Below, one piece after another: positions 25,830 through 38,310 of a stretch of DNA of 64,000 nt. The position numbers and the translations under genes were made by a program. Below the pieces are notes generated by a model. That model was not told where the DNA came from and searched no databases. It saw only the letters and a program-made list of their open reading frames with translations. Each line of letters opens with the position of its first letter. Position 1 is the first letter of the stretch. The stretch is from Rozella allomycis CSF55. Taxonomy: Eukaryota > Rozellomycota. The DNA lies in assembly GCA_000442015.1 (NCBI GenBank), contig KE561184.1:1-64000 (forward strand), in the 5' to 3' direction.

Positions 25830-26058
25830 ATAGAAATTTACTTAATTCTAGGGTAATATAATATCAGGTAGAGTAATTGGCGAGGGCACTGGACTTTTAA
25901 TGTCTTTAACTTAAAACCCCGTGATCAATTCCCAATGGATGTGGTTTTAAAGCTTAATCCCAAGGTGATTTTGATTTTTGACGAATGGTTCCCCTTCCTT
26001 TACTTTATATTTAAAATATAAAAAATATCAAAGATGGTAGATAAATAATCATTAGTTT
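25830..26058. other. AT-rich intergenic spacer
   Basis: The gap between the RasGEF start and the AspRS stop holds no gene I can support. A stretch near 25870-25945 superficially resembles tRNA boxes but does not fold as a tRNA. Confidence 0.5.
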
Positions 26059-26059
26059 A

Positions 26060-27856
26060 TTATGGATTTAATCTTTTTGGATCACGAGGAAATAATGAAG
26101 AATTGCGGATATTTTTCAGATTCATGTAAAGCATAACTACTCTTTCTAAGCCAATACCCCCACCTGGTTATAAGTTAATTTAAAATAATTACCTGCATGA
26201 GGTGGTGCGCCAAATTTAAATGCGTCAATGTAGGATTGAATGCTCTCAGGTTCAACACCTAATGAAGCAGCACGTTCAGAAAGCAAAGTCGGATCATGAA
26301 CACGCTGTGCACCCGATAAAATTTCTTCTCCTCTTATGAAAAAGTCATAGGAGTTTGAATATCCCGGATTGTTCGGATCAGGCATTGTATAAAATGGTCT
26401 AACTGCTAGTGGGAATTTATCCAAAACATAAAAATCAGTTTTGTACTTTTCCTTTACTAGCTTACCAAGGGATTTTTCCATTTCAGTACTTAAGTCATCA
26501 AAGTCCCCAATGGCAAAGCCAGCAACACGAAGCATTTCAATACCTTGGGAATAGTTTAGAATTAATGGTTGCTCAAGGAATTCAAATTTCTCAAAAGGAT
26601 ACTGGCGCTGAACAATGCTCAACTCTTTGGAAAATTTTGCTTCCAATCCTTTAAAGATATGATTGAACATATAAGCGATAAAATGAACAACTTCATGGTA
26701 ATGCTCGTTAAATGACATTTCGAGGTCAAGACCGATAAATTCAGTCATGTGACGATGAGTTTGCGAATTTTCAGCGCGAAATACTGGCGCGATTTCGTAA
26801 ACCCTGGCAAAATCAGAACAAATGGCCATTTGTTTGTAAAATTGAGGTGATTGAGCAAGAAATGCCTTTCCTTATATTTGTTGAAAAATAAATGTAATGT
26901 ACCGTTAAAATAGTCGACCTTAAACACACTGGCGCCACCTTCGCTAGCAGCTGAAATTAACTTTGGTGAATGAATTTCAATAAAGTTATGACTTTCAAGA
27001 TATTCGCGAAACAGAGAACAAATTCCATGTTGTATTTTAAAAATGGCTTGATTTGTCAGTGTCTAAATTTTGAAAGTTAAATCGAAATTACTCTCAAATC
27101 AATAACACGATTATTTAATCTAGTATCAATATCAACAGAGGGCTTCCCTTGCTCAATCTCTTCAGGAGTTCGCGATGCATCTTCGATTTGAATGGGTACT
27201 TTTTCAGCCTTGGTGACTACAAACACCTAAAAATGACTTTAAATAAAATTTACTGTATCGGCTAGTATTTCAATCGTTGAAATGGTGCAGCTTTCAACGG
27301 GAGTTTGTACAACTTTAACGATTCCTTCAATATCAACGATGCTCTCCTTTGGTATACTGGTTAAATTCATACAAAAATTTTTACCCAGCAGAAAATTTTA
27401 ACATTTGTTTGCTAACTTGGTGGCTTTGTGCGACAATGACTTGCACAGTTTCACAATTCCCCCTTAGGACCATAAATGTTTGTTTTCCTGTCATTCTTGA
27501 GTTGTGCAATCTTCCCCTGATCAAGACAGACTTTTCTGTCATTTCAAGCGTCAAATTATTGATAGCCGTCCACTTCCTTCCACTTTTAGCCGATGAATTT
27601 ATCATCTCCAAAGTTCCGTACTTTCCTGCAGAAACATCCTAAAATTACAATATATACTTATTACATTTTCTTCTCGTGCTATTTTTTCAGCTTCAAGCCT
27701 CGCTGCGGTTTCGGCCTTTCTCCTTTCCTTCTCCCTTTCTTTCTCCAACTTTTTCAAAGCTTTTTTCGATACCTTTTCTTCTCCATCACTTTTATACAAA
27801 GTTGCATTGTGTTACGCTAGTTTTATCTTCTCCACTTCTAGTTGTTCCGGTTCCAT
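26060..27856 (-). CDS. DARS1: Cytosolic aspartyl-tRNA synthetase
   Basis: Class IIb aspartyl-tRNA synthetase, charging tRNA-Asp in the cytosol. The start exon reads [14 protein letters not shown] and is followed by a lysine-rich helix ([19 protein letters not shown]), the eukaryotic tRNA-binding extension. An OB-fold exon comes next, then the catalytic core. Motif 2 is [19 protein letters not shown]. The C-terminal motif 3 is [18 protein letters not shown], ending [10 protein letters not shown]. About seven introns of 26-32 nt interrupt the gene. The motif 3 exon and the [16 protein letters not shown] ending fix the enzyme as AspRS rather than AsnRS or LysRS. Confidence 0.95.
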
Positions 27857-28128
27857 TGAGATTTTACAACAAGGGTATCCAAATCCCAAATACTTGGATT
27901 TTTTAACAAAAGTCCCGCAAAATTTTGCTCTTTGCAAATAAAAGAAGGCTGTCCTAATTCTACTCATGGAAAATTGTTAATTTTTGCAGTGTCAAATTTT
28001 TAGCAAAGTACCCCTCAAGCTGAATATTACCATCAACGAATTAAATTTCATAAATTTATATTTAAATCGATTTATTTTTACCTTTGTGTTGTAAAGGTTA
28101 TTTATGTCTGAAATTTCCAACATTTGAT

Positions 28129-29219
28129 ATGAATGACAATATTGTTCATGCGATTGCTGGTAATTTCTATGATATATGTAAAGGCAAGGCGCTGGAGGTG
28201 GCATGATATCAATGGCCCTCACTTATCCTCTTGTAACAGGTAAATTCAACGAGTAAAGTTAACAAGTGGCAACAAGACTCCAAGTACAGAAAAATGATAC
28301 CGAAACGGAAGCGTATCAATCAACTTTGGATGCTTTTTCTAAAATTATCGAAAAAGAGGGAGTGAAAGGTCTGTTTTCGTAAATCAAAACTTTTTCATTT
28401 TATTTTAGTGGTTTGGAATCAGGTCTGTTTGGAATTGCCGTCACCAATAGCGTTTATTACTATTGGTACGAGACTGTTAGAACATATTTCATGAAGAAAA
28501 ATGCAAACTTGAGCACTTTCCACCTATTACTTTCTGGATCAATAGCAGGTACATTTGAGAGGTAGCTTTTACAGTTCAGGAGCGGTCACAACGATTCTCA
28601 CAAATCCTATCTGGGTTGTAAATACAAGGTTGACGGCTAAGAAAAAATCCCTTGACGAAAATGAAAAGGTCTTAAAAGAATTGTCATCCTGGAATGTCGC
28701 TTGGGACATACTAAAAGATGATGGTATCACATAATTCCATAAATTATACAGGTCTTTTAGCATTCTTCCAGGGCATCTTACCCGCTTTGGTTCTGGTTAT
28801 AAATCCAACGATGCAATATTTTGTATTTGAAAAATTAAAGGCAAGGCAGCAAGATAAAAAGAAGAATTTGACAGATTTTGATTTTTTCTTGCTCGGCGCT
28901 ATATCGAAGCTTGTGGCAACAGGTAAATCATTATTCATTCTTGAATCTTGTTATAACTTATCCTTACATTGTAGTGAAGTCCCGGATGCAATTAAAACAA
29001 TCAAAGGATAACAATAAAAGATATGCAGGTATTATTGATGCGTTTCAGAAGATTTTTAAAGAGGAAGGATTCTATGGTCTTTATAAGGGCCTACAATCAA
29101 AAGCTTCGCAATCAGTTCTTACAGCAGCCATTTTATTCCTAGCTAAAGAAAAGCTGTTTATTTTTACAATGAGGCTTTTGACTTTACTAGGAGTAAGAAC
29201 TTTATCAAATAAACGATGA
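28129..29219 (+). CDS. SLC25A17: Peroxisomal adenine nucleotide carrier, PMP34-like
   Basis: A mitochondrial-carrier-family protein closest to peroxisomal PMP34/ANT1, which brings ATP or cofactors into peroxisomes. Three tandem repeats are visible, each with the P-x-x-x-x-K/R signature: LTYPLVTVATRLQVQ, LTNPIWVVNTRL and ITYPYIVVKSRMQ. The PMP34-type segments are FQGILPALVLVINPTMQY and GLYKGLQSKASQSVLTAA. Seven exons give 305 residues, against 307 in human, but only if the last intron (28923-28950, 28 nt) ends in TG. The other five introns (27-31 nt) are GT-AG. It runs divergently from AspRS. Confidence 0.92.
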
Positions 29220-29372
29220 TTGTTTTCTTTGCAATTAATTAAGTTTTACATATCTTCAATACATAACATCCAGATTTAATGTCAGAGTAAATTTGACGTT
29301 GCAAGTATTTAGCACCATTAACGAGGTTGGTTTGATGGTCTATCTATTTCAAAAGCTTTAGTAAATTTCAAA

Positions 29373-31665
29373 ATGGCCGAACATGCTGCAGCCGAAGCCA
29401 TTAACAGAATACAACTATTATTAACCCATCCCGATGATCTTAATCATAAATTACCTACACTAATAAGCAAAATATCATGCGAAAAGGCTGAAATTGACAA
29501 CCAACTTTTGGGGGAAGTAAGAAATGCTATTGAAGATATTAAAAACGGGCTTACACAAATTGGTAAAAGCAAATCTGATATATCAGATATCGCAAAGGCT
29601 TTACATTTAATGGAAAAAGCAAGCAAGGAATCACAAGACAATATAGAGAACTTTGAATTTATTAAGTCGGTACTATATGCCAATCTATGTAATAGGTCTG
29701 TCTTGCGCATCAAAATTTTCTAAGAACCAAACAGGTTTATGATCGATTCTATGCGTTGGAAAGTGAAATAGAGAGGGTTTCAATGCTTATCGCGGATGAT
29801 TTGAAGCATAACTACAAAAATTCAGAACATTTGTTATTAATTCACTATCATTTGACTAAGTTGGAAGAATTCCGGTCGATGACAATGCAACAGGTTAATA
29901 AATCCACTATTGACATTCGACTTATTGTCGAGAAATTTTTTCAAAAACTGGATAAGACATGGGATATGTTTGAAGATTTTTTGTGGAAATTAGTAGAAAA
30001 CATGGTTGAAATAATTCTTGCAAGCCAGGGTGGATTACTAATTAAGGTCTTGAAAATTATTGAATATGAGGAGCGTGAAGATTTGAAAGAATTTGAATAT
30101 CTTGATTTCAAGGCAAAGGCTGACTCGGCTACGCTGCAACAAATGAAAGCGTTGGGTGAAAGACCGCCGAGGAAAGTTAAATCTTATAAAAGCAGAATGA
30201 TGTCCGCCCTGCATACAGGCATCGCTAATCGATTTAAAGATAAAATCATAATGGAACAAAAGCAAAGTGTTTCTGATTCCTTTAAGAAATTAGAATTTGT
30301 GATTGATGAGTTGTTAGTAATCCATGATGAGCTTATATTGAGAATTCCTGACAAGGATCCAAGTTTCGATTTTTTTATTCTTGAATATCACCGAAATGTC
30401 CACTATTACCTAAATGAAATATTAAAAACAAATATTGGTCCTTCGGATATACTTAACGTTATTAGTTGGGTGACTAACTATTATGACGACATGAATACCA
30501 GGGTGGCTATTCCCATTGAATTACTTGAGCCCAAACTGTTGGATGGAAACGAAGATAGTTTAATAAATGAATACATTTCTTTAACAAAAAATAAAATCGA
30601 AGAGTGGATTTCCAATTTATTTGATAATGAAAGTAGAGCTTTTATTAATAGAGAGGGACCCCCTGAATGTGACGCTAAAGGTATCTTCATATCACCAGGA
30701 ATAACTGTTGACTTATTCCATATATTCAGACAACATATTGAATCCACTTTACGCTCTAGCAGATCAAAATTGCTTTCAGATGTTATCAAAGAGTGTGTTC
30801 AATCATTATTGGAGTTTCTAAAAAATATGCAAAATATGCTGAAGAAAGAAGTACAAAATGCAATTGATAAACCGGATGATATTGCAATAGGAATCGAATA
30901 TTACTTAATAATGATGGCAAACTCTTGTATGATTTGCTGTGACAACTTGGAAGAGATTTTAAAAAAAGTGGAAAAGGAAATTAATGATGAATATAAGGTC
31001 TCGTCTTCTCAAGAATTAAAAAAGGTCATTGATGGTTTTTCAAAGTTGAGTAAAGAATGCTATCGGATGTTGATTGATATAATTTTTGCTACTTTAAAAC
31101 CAGTTATCAATCAATTATTCACTCCCAAATGGTATGAAGGTCAATTCGTAGAAACAATTTTGGTAACGTTTGAGGACTATTATAGTGATTTTCAAAATCA
31201 TACATTGGAATTTATATTTGGAAAAATTATAGTAGAATCATCGGAAAAGTTTATTTTGTGTTATTTTGAACAAATGAGAGCTAGAAATTCGAAATTTAAG
31301 ATTTCAGAATGTTCTGACATTTTATCAGAGGATTACTCGAATGCAATAAGAACCTTTTCTCAGTATCGTCCAATGAAAAGGATACAGAAAATATTTGAAC
31401 CGCTTGAAAAAGTGATCGCCTTACTAACGGCTGACAAGAAATTGGTAATCTCTATTTATATTATTGAAAGTTATTTTTAGATTTTTATGCTCTGTGGAAG
31501 ATCTATCCTGATTTTCCTTTAATATTTTTAGAAGATATTTTGGTAAGAAGAGATGATATGGATAAATCAACATTAAGAGAAACAATGGAATCTTGCAGAA
31601 AAAAAGTCAAAGAAGAAAAGGTTCAAATAACCTCCCCGTCCATTTTCAGTAGTTTAACTCAATAA
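29373..31665 (+). CDS. SEC6: Exocyst complex subunit Sec6/EXOC3
   Basis: Sec6 is a tethering subunit of the exocyst at sites of exocytosis. Three exons (introns 29670-29695 and 31445-31470, 26 nt each) encode 746 residues, the usual length. The N-terminus AINRIQLLLTHPDDLNHKL and the coiled segment that follows are typical. The middle is helical without low complexity. The end LLFLDFYALWKIYPDFPLIFLEDILVRRDDM is the conserved Sec6 C-terminal block. The second exon is nearly 1.75 kb without interruption, which is unusual for this window. The gene starts 153 bp after the carrier gene. Confidence 0.9.
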
Positions 31666-31690
31666 ATAATTGATGCCAACTATAATTTTA

Positions 31691-32119
31691 TTACACTTTG
31701 CTTGCTACACACTTTTGATCCATCAATTTTGAAGAGTTCAGATTATACTTTTCCTGTTTACATGTTTTCAATTCAGTACATAAATGTGCTTCAGGTAGCC
31801 TATGTCTAGAACAGTACGCTTTGGAACAATAACGACAGTCACCAACTATTTTGGCAGCCTTGTCATTGCACCCGTCCAAATCACAACGCTTAACCTTTTT
31901 GGATTCACCTCCCAGTAATCGACAAGACAAATGTATAGTACTATCCACTGACACTCCATAGTCCTGAAGTGTACAACTATCATCGAGGACCTTCCCTTGA
32001 AATGTAAGAACCTGGCTGCAACTTGGCACATGTCCATTGATATAATTTTTTAGACTTGATACTTTGCTTGAGATTGGAAGATCAACTGCCAAAGTGTCTG
32101 TTGATTTAACAAAAAACAT
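31691..32119 (-). CDS. Ubiquitin-like plus AN1 zinc-finger protein
   Basis: A single-exon protein of 142 residues. Residues 1-70 form a ubiquitin-like fold (MFFVKSTDTLAVDLPI...LTFQGKVLDDSCTLQDYGV...STIHLSCRLLGG). The fold ends in LLGG followed by GESKKVK, similar to the C-terminal tail of a processed ubiquitin-like modifier. An AN1 zinc finger then has C..C, GDCRYCSKAYCSRHRLPEAHLC. The AN1 family is usually linked to proteasome or ubiquitin shuttling. Whether the LLGG tail is cleaved is not known from sequence. The gene is convergent with Sec6, with 25 bp between the stops. Confidence 0.85.
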   Translation of the reverse strand: MFFVKSTDTLAVDLPISSKVSSLKNYINGHVPSCSQVLTFQGKVLDDSCTLQDYGVSVDSTIHLSCRLLGGESKKVKRCDLDGCNDKAAKIVGDCRYCSKAYCSRHRLPEAHLCTELKTCKQEKYNLNSSKLMDQKCVASKV

Positions 32120-32439
32120 CTCGGAGGTGGCTGGTTGGTTACAGGTAAAATTGACATCAAAGTTTCCATTTTTAACTCGGGTGCGTTAACAAATCTGGTC
32201 AAATTTAATGTGAAATATTAATGCAAATAAATTTCGAGAGAAGATTATTGGTGGTATTACTATCACTGACAATTTGAAGTTTATTACAAGTTTACATATT
32301 GCTTTTTCATTTCAAAGAGTATAGTAGTATACAATAATAGCGCGGAATGCAGAGCATAAATAATTTCGTAACATTTTCTAGCCATTTTTCTTTGCAACAA
32401 TGTACCCTGAAATTTGGGTGAAGCTCAAAATTTCAGAAC

Positions 32440-34520
32440 ATGTCATTTTCATCAAACGATGAAAGCTTTGACGGGAAAGAGAAAGAAATATTGAGGTTTT
32501 TAAAAGAAGAATTTAGAAATGCACTTAGTATGGATTCTTTGGATTTGCTAATCGCTTTCGTAAAGAAAACAAAGAAAAAAACGTTTCAGTATATTTTGTG
32601 GACAGATTTCATATGCGGAAATCTAAGACGGAGTGCAATTAATGATATAAATCTTAGTTTGAATATAAAGAATCGCGCGATAAAATGCATATGCTATATT
32701 TTAGCATATTCAAAGGATTTGGTCAAGAGTGCTACGCTTTCTACACACGTCAAATCATTTATTTCTCTATCGGAGAGAATTGGTGAAGATTTAGTTGCAA
32801 TTATTAACGATGTGTTAAAGACTTTAAAGAACGAGCTAGATGTAGATGTAATATGTTCTTTATGTCAGGTAATATTAATGCTTTCAATTTAATAGTGCTT
32901 GACTATTATAATAACTCATGCAAACTTTGAAAAGATTAGCATGGATATTCTTGTTGAAACTTTCAAGTCGATTATTCAAATTGAAAGTGTACTGGATTCA
33001 CAAAAAATAGAGTTATCAGTCGCAATATTAATCTCTCAATATTTTATGAAAGAAACTTATTTTCCCCATCTCCGGAAGATACTAAACAATGAAACATTCC
33101 TAAACGATTTAATCTCCAAATGGAAAAAGAGCAAAGGAAAATTAAGGATTGAGTACTATAACATTTTTAGCTTGTATTGTAAATTTAATCCCAGTCAGTT
33201 ATTGTAATATTACCAACTGGCGGAATAAGTAGGGATATCTGGAATTGTTTCCAGAATGAAATGTTAGCCGATTTATCAAATCCAAGTTTCACAGAGAAAG
33301 CAAGTTTATTTTTAGAAAACTTTTCTGAAACAATGAAAAAGGTACCTCAAAATATTTAACGATAAAAGAATGCCATCTGCAACCCCTTCTTGGTGGGATA
33401 AATTTTTGGATTTGTATATACAATGTTTATTAAAGACAGATGAAGATCTAGTGAAACAGAGGATTTGCAATATTCTTTCAAACATCTCTACTGATGTTTT
33501 TGATGCTTTCCCGGTACTAAATGAAAATTACATTAAAAGAGGCCGAAGAGAGTATTTGTAATGACGTTACTTTTAGGATTTGCATCCGATGTCTCGTCAA
33601 AACAATTAAGGGCGGCATCTTGCAGGGCACTCGGCACATTAACACTTTACCAATCTATTCAGGAAGTACTTTTGTGATTTTAAAATAAAAGGATTTGTTA
33701 TTCTTGAAAGATGTTACTGATATAGTCGCAAGTTGTTTATCTGATAAAAGTAATCTTGTCAGGAGCAAAGCGGCATGGGTTTTAGGAAATTTAGGCGATT
33801 CAATCTCGTATCATCAGTATTTAAAATAAATGTTTCATACTAGGGAAAAGAATTCAGAATCAAACTACCAGATAATGAATGAGGTTTGTGGGCAGATAAT
33901 ACGACTATGCCTGTTGGGAAAAACTGTTTTTGATTCAAAAGTAAATGGCAAATATTATTGATACAGTCACTTAGTCATCCACTTAGAGCAATTGGCAGTA
34001 TTCTGAAAGTTTATGGTACCTTCATCAAAATTGAGGACGTTGATCTCCCNTCATCAAGATTGAAGACGTTGATCTCCCTCAATTATCCTCATCTTTGGCT
34101 TTTGTAAATAAAAATCTTGAACATGGCCCATTCAAGGTACTATTTAAGGTACCTTTTAATAGACACGATGGAACGCAGCAAAATCTTGCCAGAACTTATT
34201 TTCCAATAACAATTTAGTGTCAAACAACTATCTTAAAAGGGATCTTTTAATAATATCTTCAAGCCTGCAATCCTGTCTTTTCAATTGCCCAAATTTCAAG
34301 GTTAAAATACAGTCTTGCATTGCTTTGGCTTTACTTGTCAAGAATAATGCTTTGAATATAGAAATTAGCCAAGCCTCACTATCGTCTTTAAAATGTGATG
34401 TTACAGAAAGCGAAACCGGTGACGATTACAAGTCGATATTGATTCAGGAAGTAAATTCAACTCCACTTTTTGTCTTAGATTGATAATCTTCTTGATACGA
34501 TTAATTGTACTATTAAATAA
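32440..34520 (+). CDS. HEATR6: HEAT-repeat protein, HEATR6-like
   Basis: A multi-exon gene with introns of about 26-35 nt encodes a HEAT-repeat solenoid of roughly 590 residues. The best match is to HEATR6: MTLLLGFASDVSSKQLRAAS then SDKSNLVRSKAAWVLGNLGD, then RWNAAKSCQNLF and NFKVKIQSCIALALL. These follow the family order to the C-terminus. One junction near 33342 does not keep frame if the usual AG at 33368 is used. A single N at 34050 is flanked by a 28-nt near-duplicate, so one exon is spliced across an assembly join. Its cellular role is not established in the family. Confidence 0.75.
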
Positions 34521-34599
34521 AGTTTATTTTTGCAAAGAATCTATTATTGAATTTTCAAATTGAGACCCTGGTAAATAGCAACCGTTTGTTTATACGTAA

Positions 34600-34925
<326 letters not shown>

Positions 34926-34950
34926 TAAATTTGTTAGGTTAAAATGTCTT

Positions 34951-36052
34951 TTATTGCGTTTGATTATCTTTATGCCCATGGTCAACAGAAAACAATGGAA
35001 AAGGTTGAAAAACATCGTTACACATTTGAGCTAAAATAGTTGGGTTTTTAGCTAGATTCTTTGGATCATCAGCAAATACAGAGTAGCATGCAATGTCTGC
35101 CTTTTTCTTTTCTGGATTTGCTTTAGGTCGACCTCTTCGTTTATGTTCCACGTCGACACAATCGGTTTTCCCTAACCTAACACATCTAACACATGGTCTA
35201 TTAGTATCACATGCCAAGTGAGCCTTTTTGCAATGTATACACGCTTTTTGAACATGCTTTTGCCTTTTTTGTCTCGCTTTGTCAACCCCTTCATTTGATA
35301 TTTGTTCTCCGGCGTATAGAGAAACATTGGCTTGACCATGAATTAACGCTAAATAGTCCAATTCTTTTCCCACCTGATTTTCTTGTTTGTATTTTCTCCC
35401 CTTGATGCCTTGACGCTTCTTTTTGGGTTCCAGGGCAGCTTCAATATCTGTTTCCATATCATGATATCTTGTTTTAACATTGTCTTGATCACCGCTTAAA
35501 AAATTATTGATCTCCTTTCATTAAGTTAAGTGAAAATGAGTACCTTTAGTCTTACAAAGGATGGTGCAACTGAATGTTGTGCAAAATAGTTACTAGGAAA
35601 ATATACAGCGTGGTTAGAAGGGAATAAAGGATCTTTGTTTTCAAAAATTTTTCGTTTGTCACACAAATCTTGAACCGGTAGACTAGGAAGCGGAGTAAAG
35701 TACGGGTAATATTCATAGTACGATGGGTTAGAACCCCAATTATGGAACATGAAGGTGTTATTGTTTTCCATATGCGAATTTAAATCTGGGAGTCTAAAAG
35801 GATGGGTATAATGTAATATATTTTCGTCTGTCTTTTCTGTAGAATCTCTGCCGTCCCATGCTTTTCCATTGTTAGTTGGATAGTCTTGGACTTCTTTAGT
35901 GTTTTCTACATAGAGTTTTGATTAATGTAGTTACCACTTGACTCATCTCTATGGGTCGGGAATGGTTGAATCCCTGGAAGAATGGTTCTATTACTTGCAT
36001 CTGTCGTAATTAATGAGTCTGGTTTTTCGATTGTTTCACTTGAGGTAGCCAT
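34951..36052 (-). CDS. Zn2Cys6 transcription factor, Ert1/AcuK-like
   Basis: A fungal-type regulator with three exons (introns of 32 and 29 nt), 346 residues. The DNA-binding cluster is CIHCKKAHLACDTNRPCVRC, followed by LGKTDC and the basic HKRRGRPK. CIHCKKAHLACDTNRPC is the form seen in the Ert1/AcuK regulators of gluconeogenesis and non-fermentative growth. The N-terminal two exons are polar and rich in N, P and Y, like an activation region. The C-terminal PAS-like part of Ert1 is not present after the basic stretch. This binuclear cluster is essentially restricted to fungi and is the best taxonomic marker in the window. Confidence 0.88.
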
Positions 36053-36564
36053 ATCTAAACATTAGATATTCTTAAAATGTTTGTTCAAATAGGCTAAAAA
36101 GTTCCATATTCATCATATAGTACTTTAAAAACATCCGCAGTGGAAAATTATCCTTACCTTAAATCCCGATTGTCAATAAAGCTCAGATGAGAATTCCCTG
36201 ACGCCTAGCAACCATTTTCTTTCTTGACTTGAATTTTAATTCCAAGAAAAATATTCTTATTAAATTAACAGAACTCTAGTTTCTACGAATCCACGTACCT
36301 ACATTGAAAGTTGCAACATCATCATCGCTATTAGATCTTTAATTAAATAGAAATATATATCTTCTATTAAAAGATAACTAATAAAGCAGATTGTAATTTT
36401 GGTAATGTAGTATCTCTTGTAGATTTTTTCGTAAACAAGCCTATTAGCCTAGCATAGAGTATTTTTTAGATTCATAAATTTATATTTTCGAACTTTTTAT
36501 TAGAGCTTTACTAAAAAATACAAATTGATTACTTCGTAACTCAAATTTGCGTGGCATAGTCGGA
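36053..36564. promoter_or_regulatory. Shared divergent upstream region
   Basis: A roughly 510-bp AT-rich gap lies between the divergent Zn2Cys6 factor and Dbp9 genes. It is one of the longest non-coding gaps between intact genes here and probably holds both promoters. No particular element stands out. Confidence 0.4.
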
Positions 36565-38197
36565 ATGAATTTTTCAAACTACAAGATAGATAAAAGAATA
36601 GCAAAATCTTTAGATAAAAATGGTTTCAAAAAACCCACAAAAATCCAAGAGAGTGTTATACCACTTGCTTTGGAAGGCAAAGACATTTTGGCAAAGTCGC
36701 CGACTGGATCTGGGAAAACTCTTTCATATTTACTTCCAGTTTTGTCGAAAATATTGGTAATATAGACTTCTATAGCATATTAGATGAATGAAAAATCTTT
36801 AGGAATAATTCTTGTTCCTACCAAAGAGCTTTCACATCAGGTCACGCAACAAGCCAAAGCATTACTAACATATTGCGGTAGCATTAAAGTATTAGATTTA
36901 GTTGATCATGAGAGCACATCAGTGCAAAAGTAATTAAGAACTTTTTTGGATATAGTTTATTTATTTTGAATAGACCGAATTTGATTGTATCCACTCCAAG
37001 TAAAGCGTTGCCACATTTGCTAAATGTAATCATAGATTAATATAATTTATAGAATAATATAAATGTTCGAGAAATTGAATCCTTGGTTATTGATGAAGCA
37101 GATCTAGTATTGTCGTTTGGTTACAAGTGTGACTTGGATAAAGTATTGTCTTGTATTCCATCAAGCAATAATTGTCAAATGTTTTTAATTTCTGCGACTC
37201 TTAATTCAGATTTGACTGAGCTGAAACATTTAATGTTGAAAAATCCAGTAAAGAAATTGTAAATATGATAACAAGGCTATTGTGGAAATTGATGAAACTG
37301 AGAAACAAGAAAAGTTAAAGCAATTCGCTATAAATTGTGAAGATTCAGAAAAATATCTTATAACGTTTTCTCTGTTTAAATTGAAGTTGATTAAAGGCAC
37401 TTGCATAGTGTTTGTTAAAGATGTTGACGGCGGCTTGAAGCTTCGCTTATTTCTTGAACAATTTGGAATTAAATGCTGTTTTTTGAATTCAGAGCTTCCT
37501 CACAAGTCTCGTTATCATGTAATAGAAGAGTTTAACAAGGGTGTGTATGACTTTATTATCGCATGTGACAACATTGAAACGTCAACCAATGCCGATGATG
37601 CCGGGGTTAGCCGCGGTGTAGATTTTAAAAATGTAGATATTGTTTTGAACTTTGATTTTCCATCATCCTTTAAATCATATCAACACAGAGTAGGAAGAAC
37701 AGCTAGAGCGCACGCGTCAGGGTTAGCAATATCTATTGTGACACCAAAAGATAAAAAGTTCCTTGAAAAAACAAACTCGACATTGAAAGGTAATTTAAAG
37801 TATAGTTTATGAAAAAGAATCAACGGGCAATGAAATAATGCCATTTTCGTTTGATATGGGTGCAATTGAAGGATTTAAATACAGAGTAGAAGATACTTTA
37901 AAGCATATAACTAAAAAAGTTATAAAAGAGGCAAAGCTTAAAGATATTAAAAAGGAAATTTTGAATTCTGAAGCCTTGAAATCTCATTTTGATGAAAAAC
38001 CCAAAGATTTACAAGCTCTTCGTCATGATAAGCCTTTGCAAAAGATTTCAAATTCGTCTCATTTGAAAAATATTCCTGGTTATTTATTACCTACAAAATC
38101 TCTTTCTGATGTTGCTTTGAAAACGAACAAGGGAAAGAGAATGATTATCAAGAAGCGCAAAAGAACGCAAGATCCGCTAAAACCAAGAAAAAAATAA
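36565..38197 (+). CDS. DBP9: DEAD-box RNA helicase Dbp9/DDX56
   Basis: An ATP-dependent RNA helicase for large ribosomal subunit assembly in the nucleolus. Six exons with short introns carry the full motif set. The Q-motif region is [13 protein letters not shown], and motif I is SPTGSGKT. Motif II is VIDEAD and motif III is SAT. The Dbp9-type [18 protein letters not shown] replaces the usual ARGLD block. Motif VI is HRVGRTARA. The C-terminal block [22 protein letters not shown] and the basic end KKRKRTQ are specific to Dbp9/DDX56. The start ATG at 36565 gives the normal N-terminus. Confidence 0.93.
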
Positions 38198-38310
38198 ATA
38201 AAGTCGGTTTCTCTTTAATAATTTGAATGGTTATTATAAGAACAACTTTGCTTTATTAAATAAACGTGTTTTCGTCATTTCTATATCCAATTTACAAACC
38301 AAGCCACAAT

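Noticed and set aside
25865-25950. tRNA-like boxes (CTTTTAA loop, GATCAATTCC)
   Set aside because: No acceptor stem, D-stem or T-stem can be paired.
29245-29372. Minus-strand open stretch (NLVNGAKYLQRQIYSDIKSG) just before Sec6
   Set aside because: It looks protein-like but has no start within reach, and upstream exons would overlap Sec6; left as unproven.
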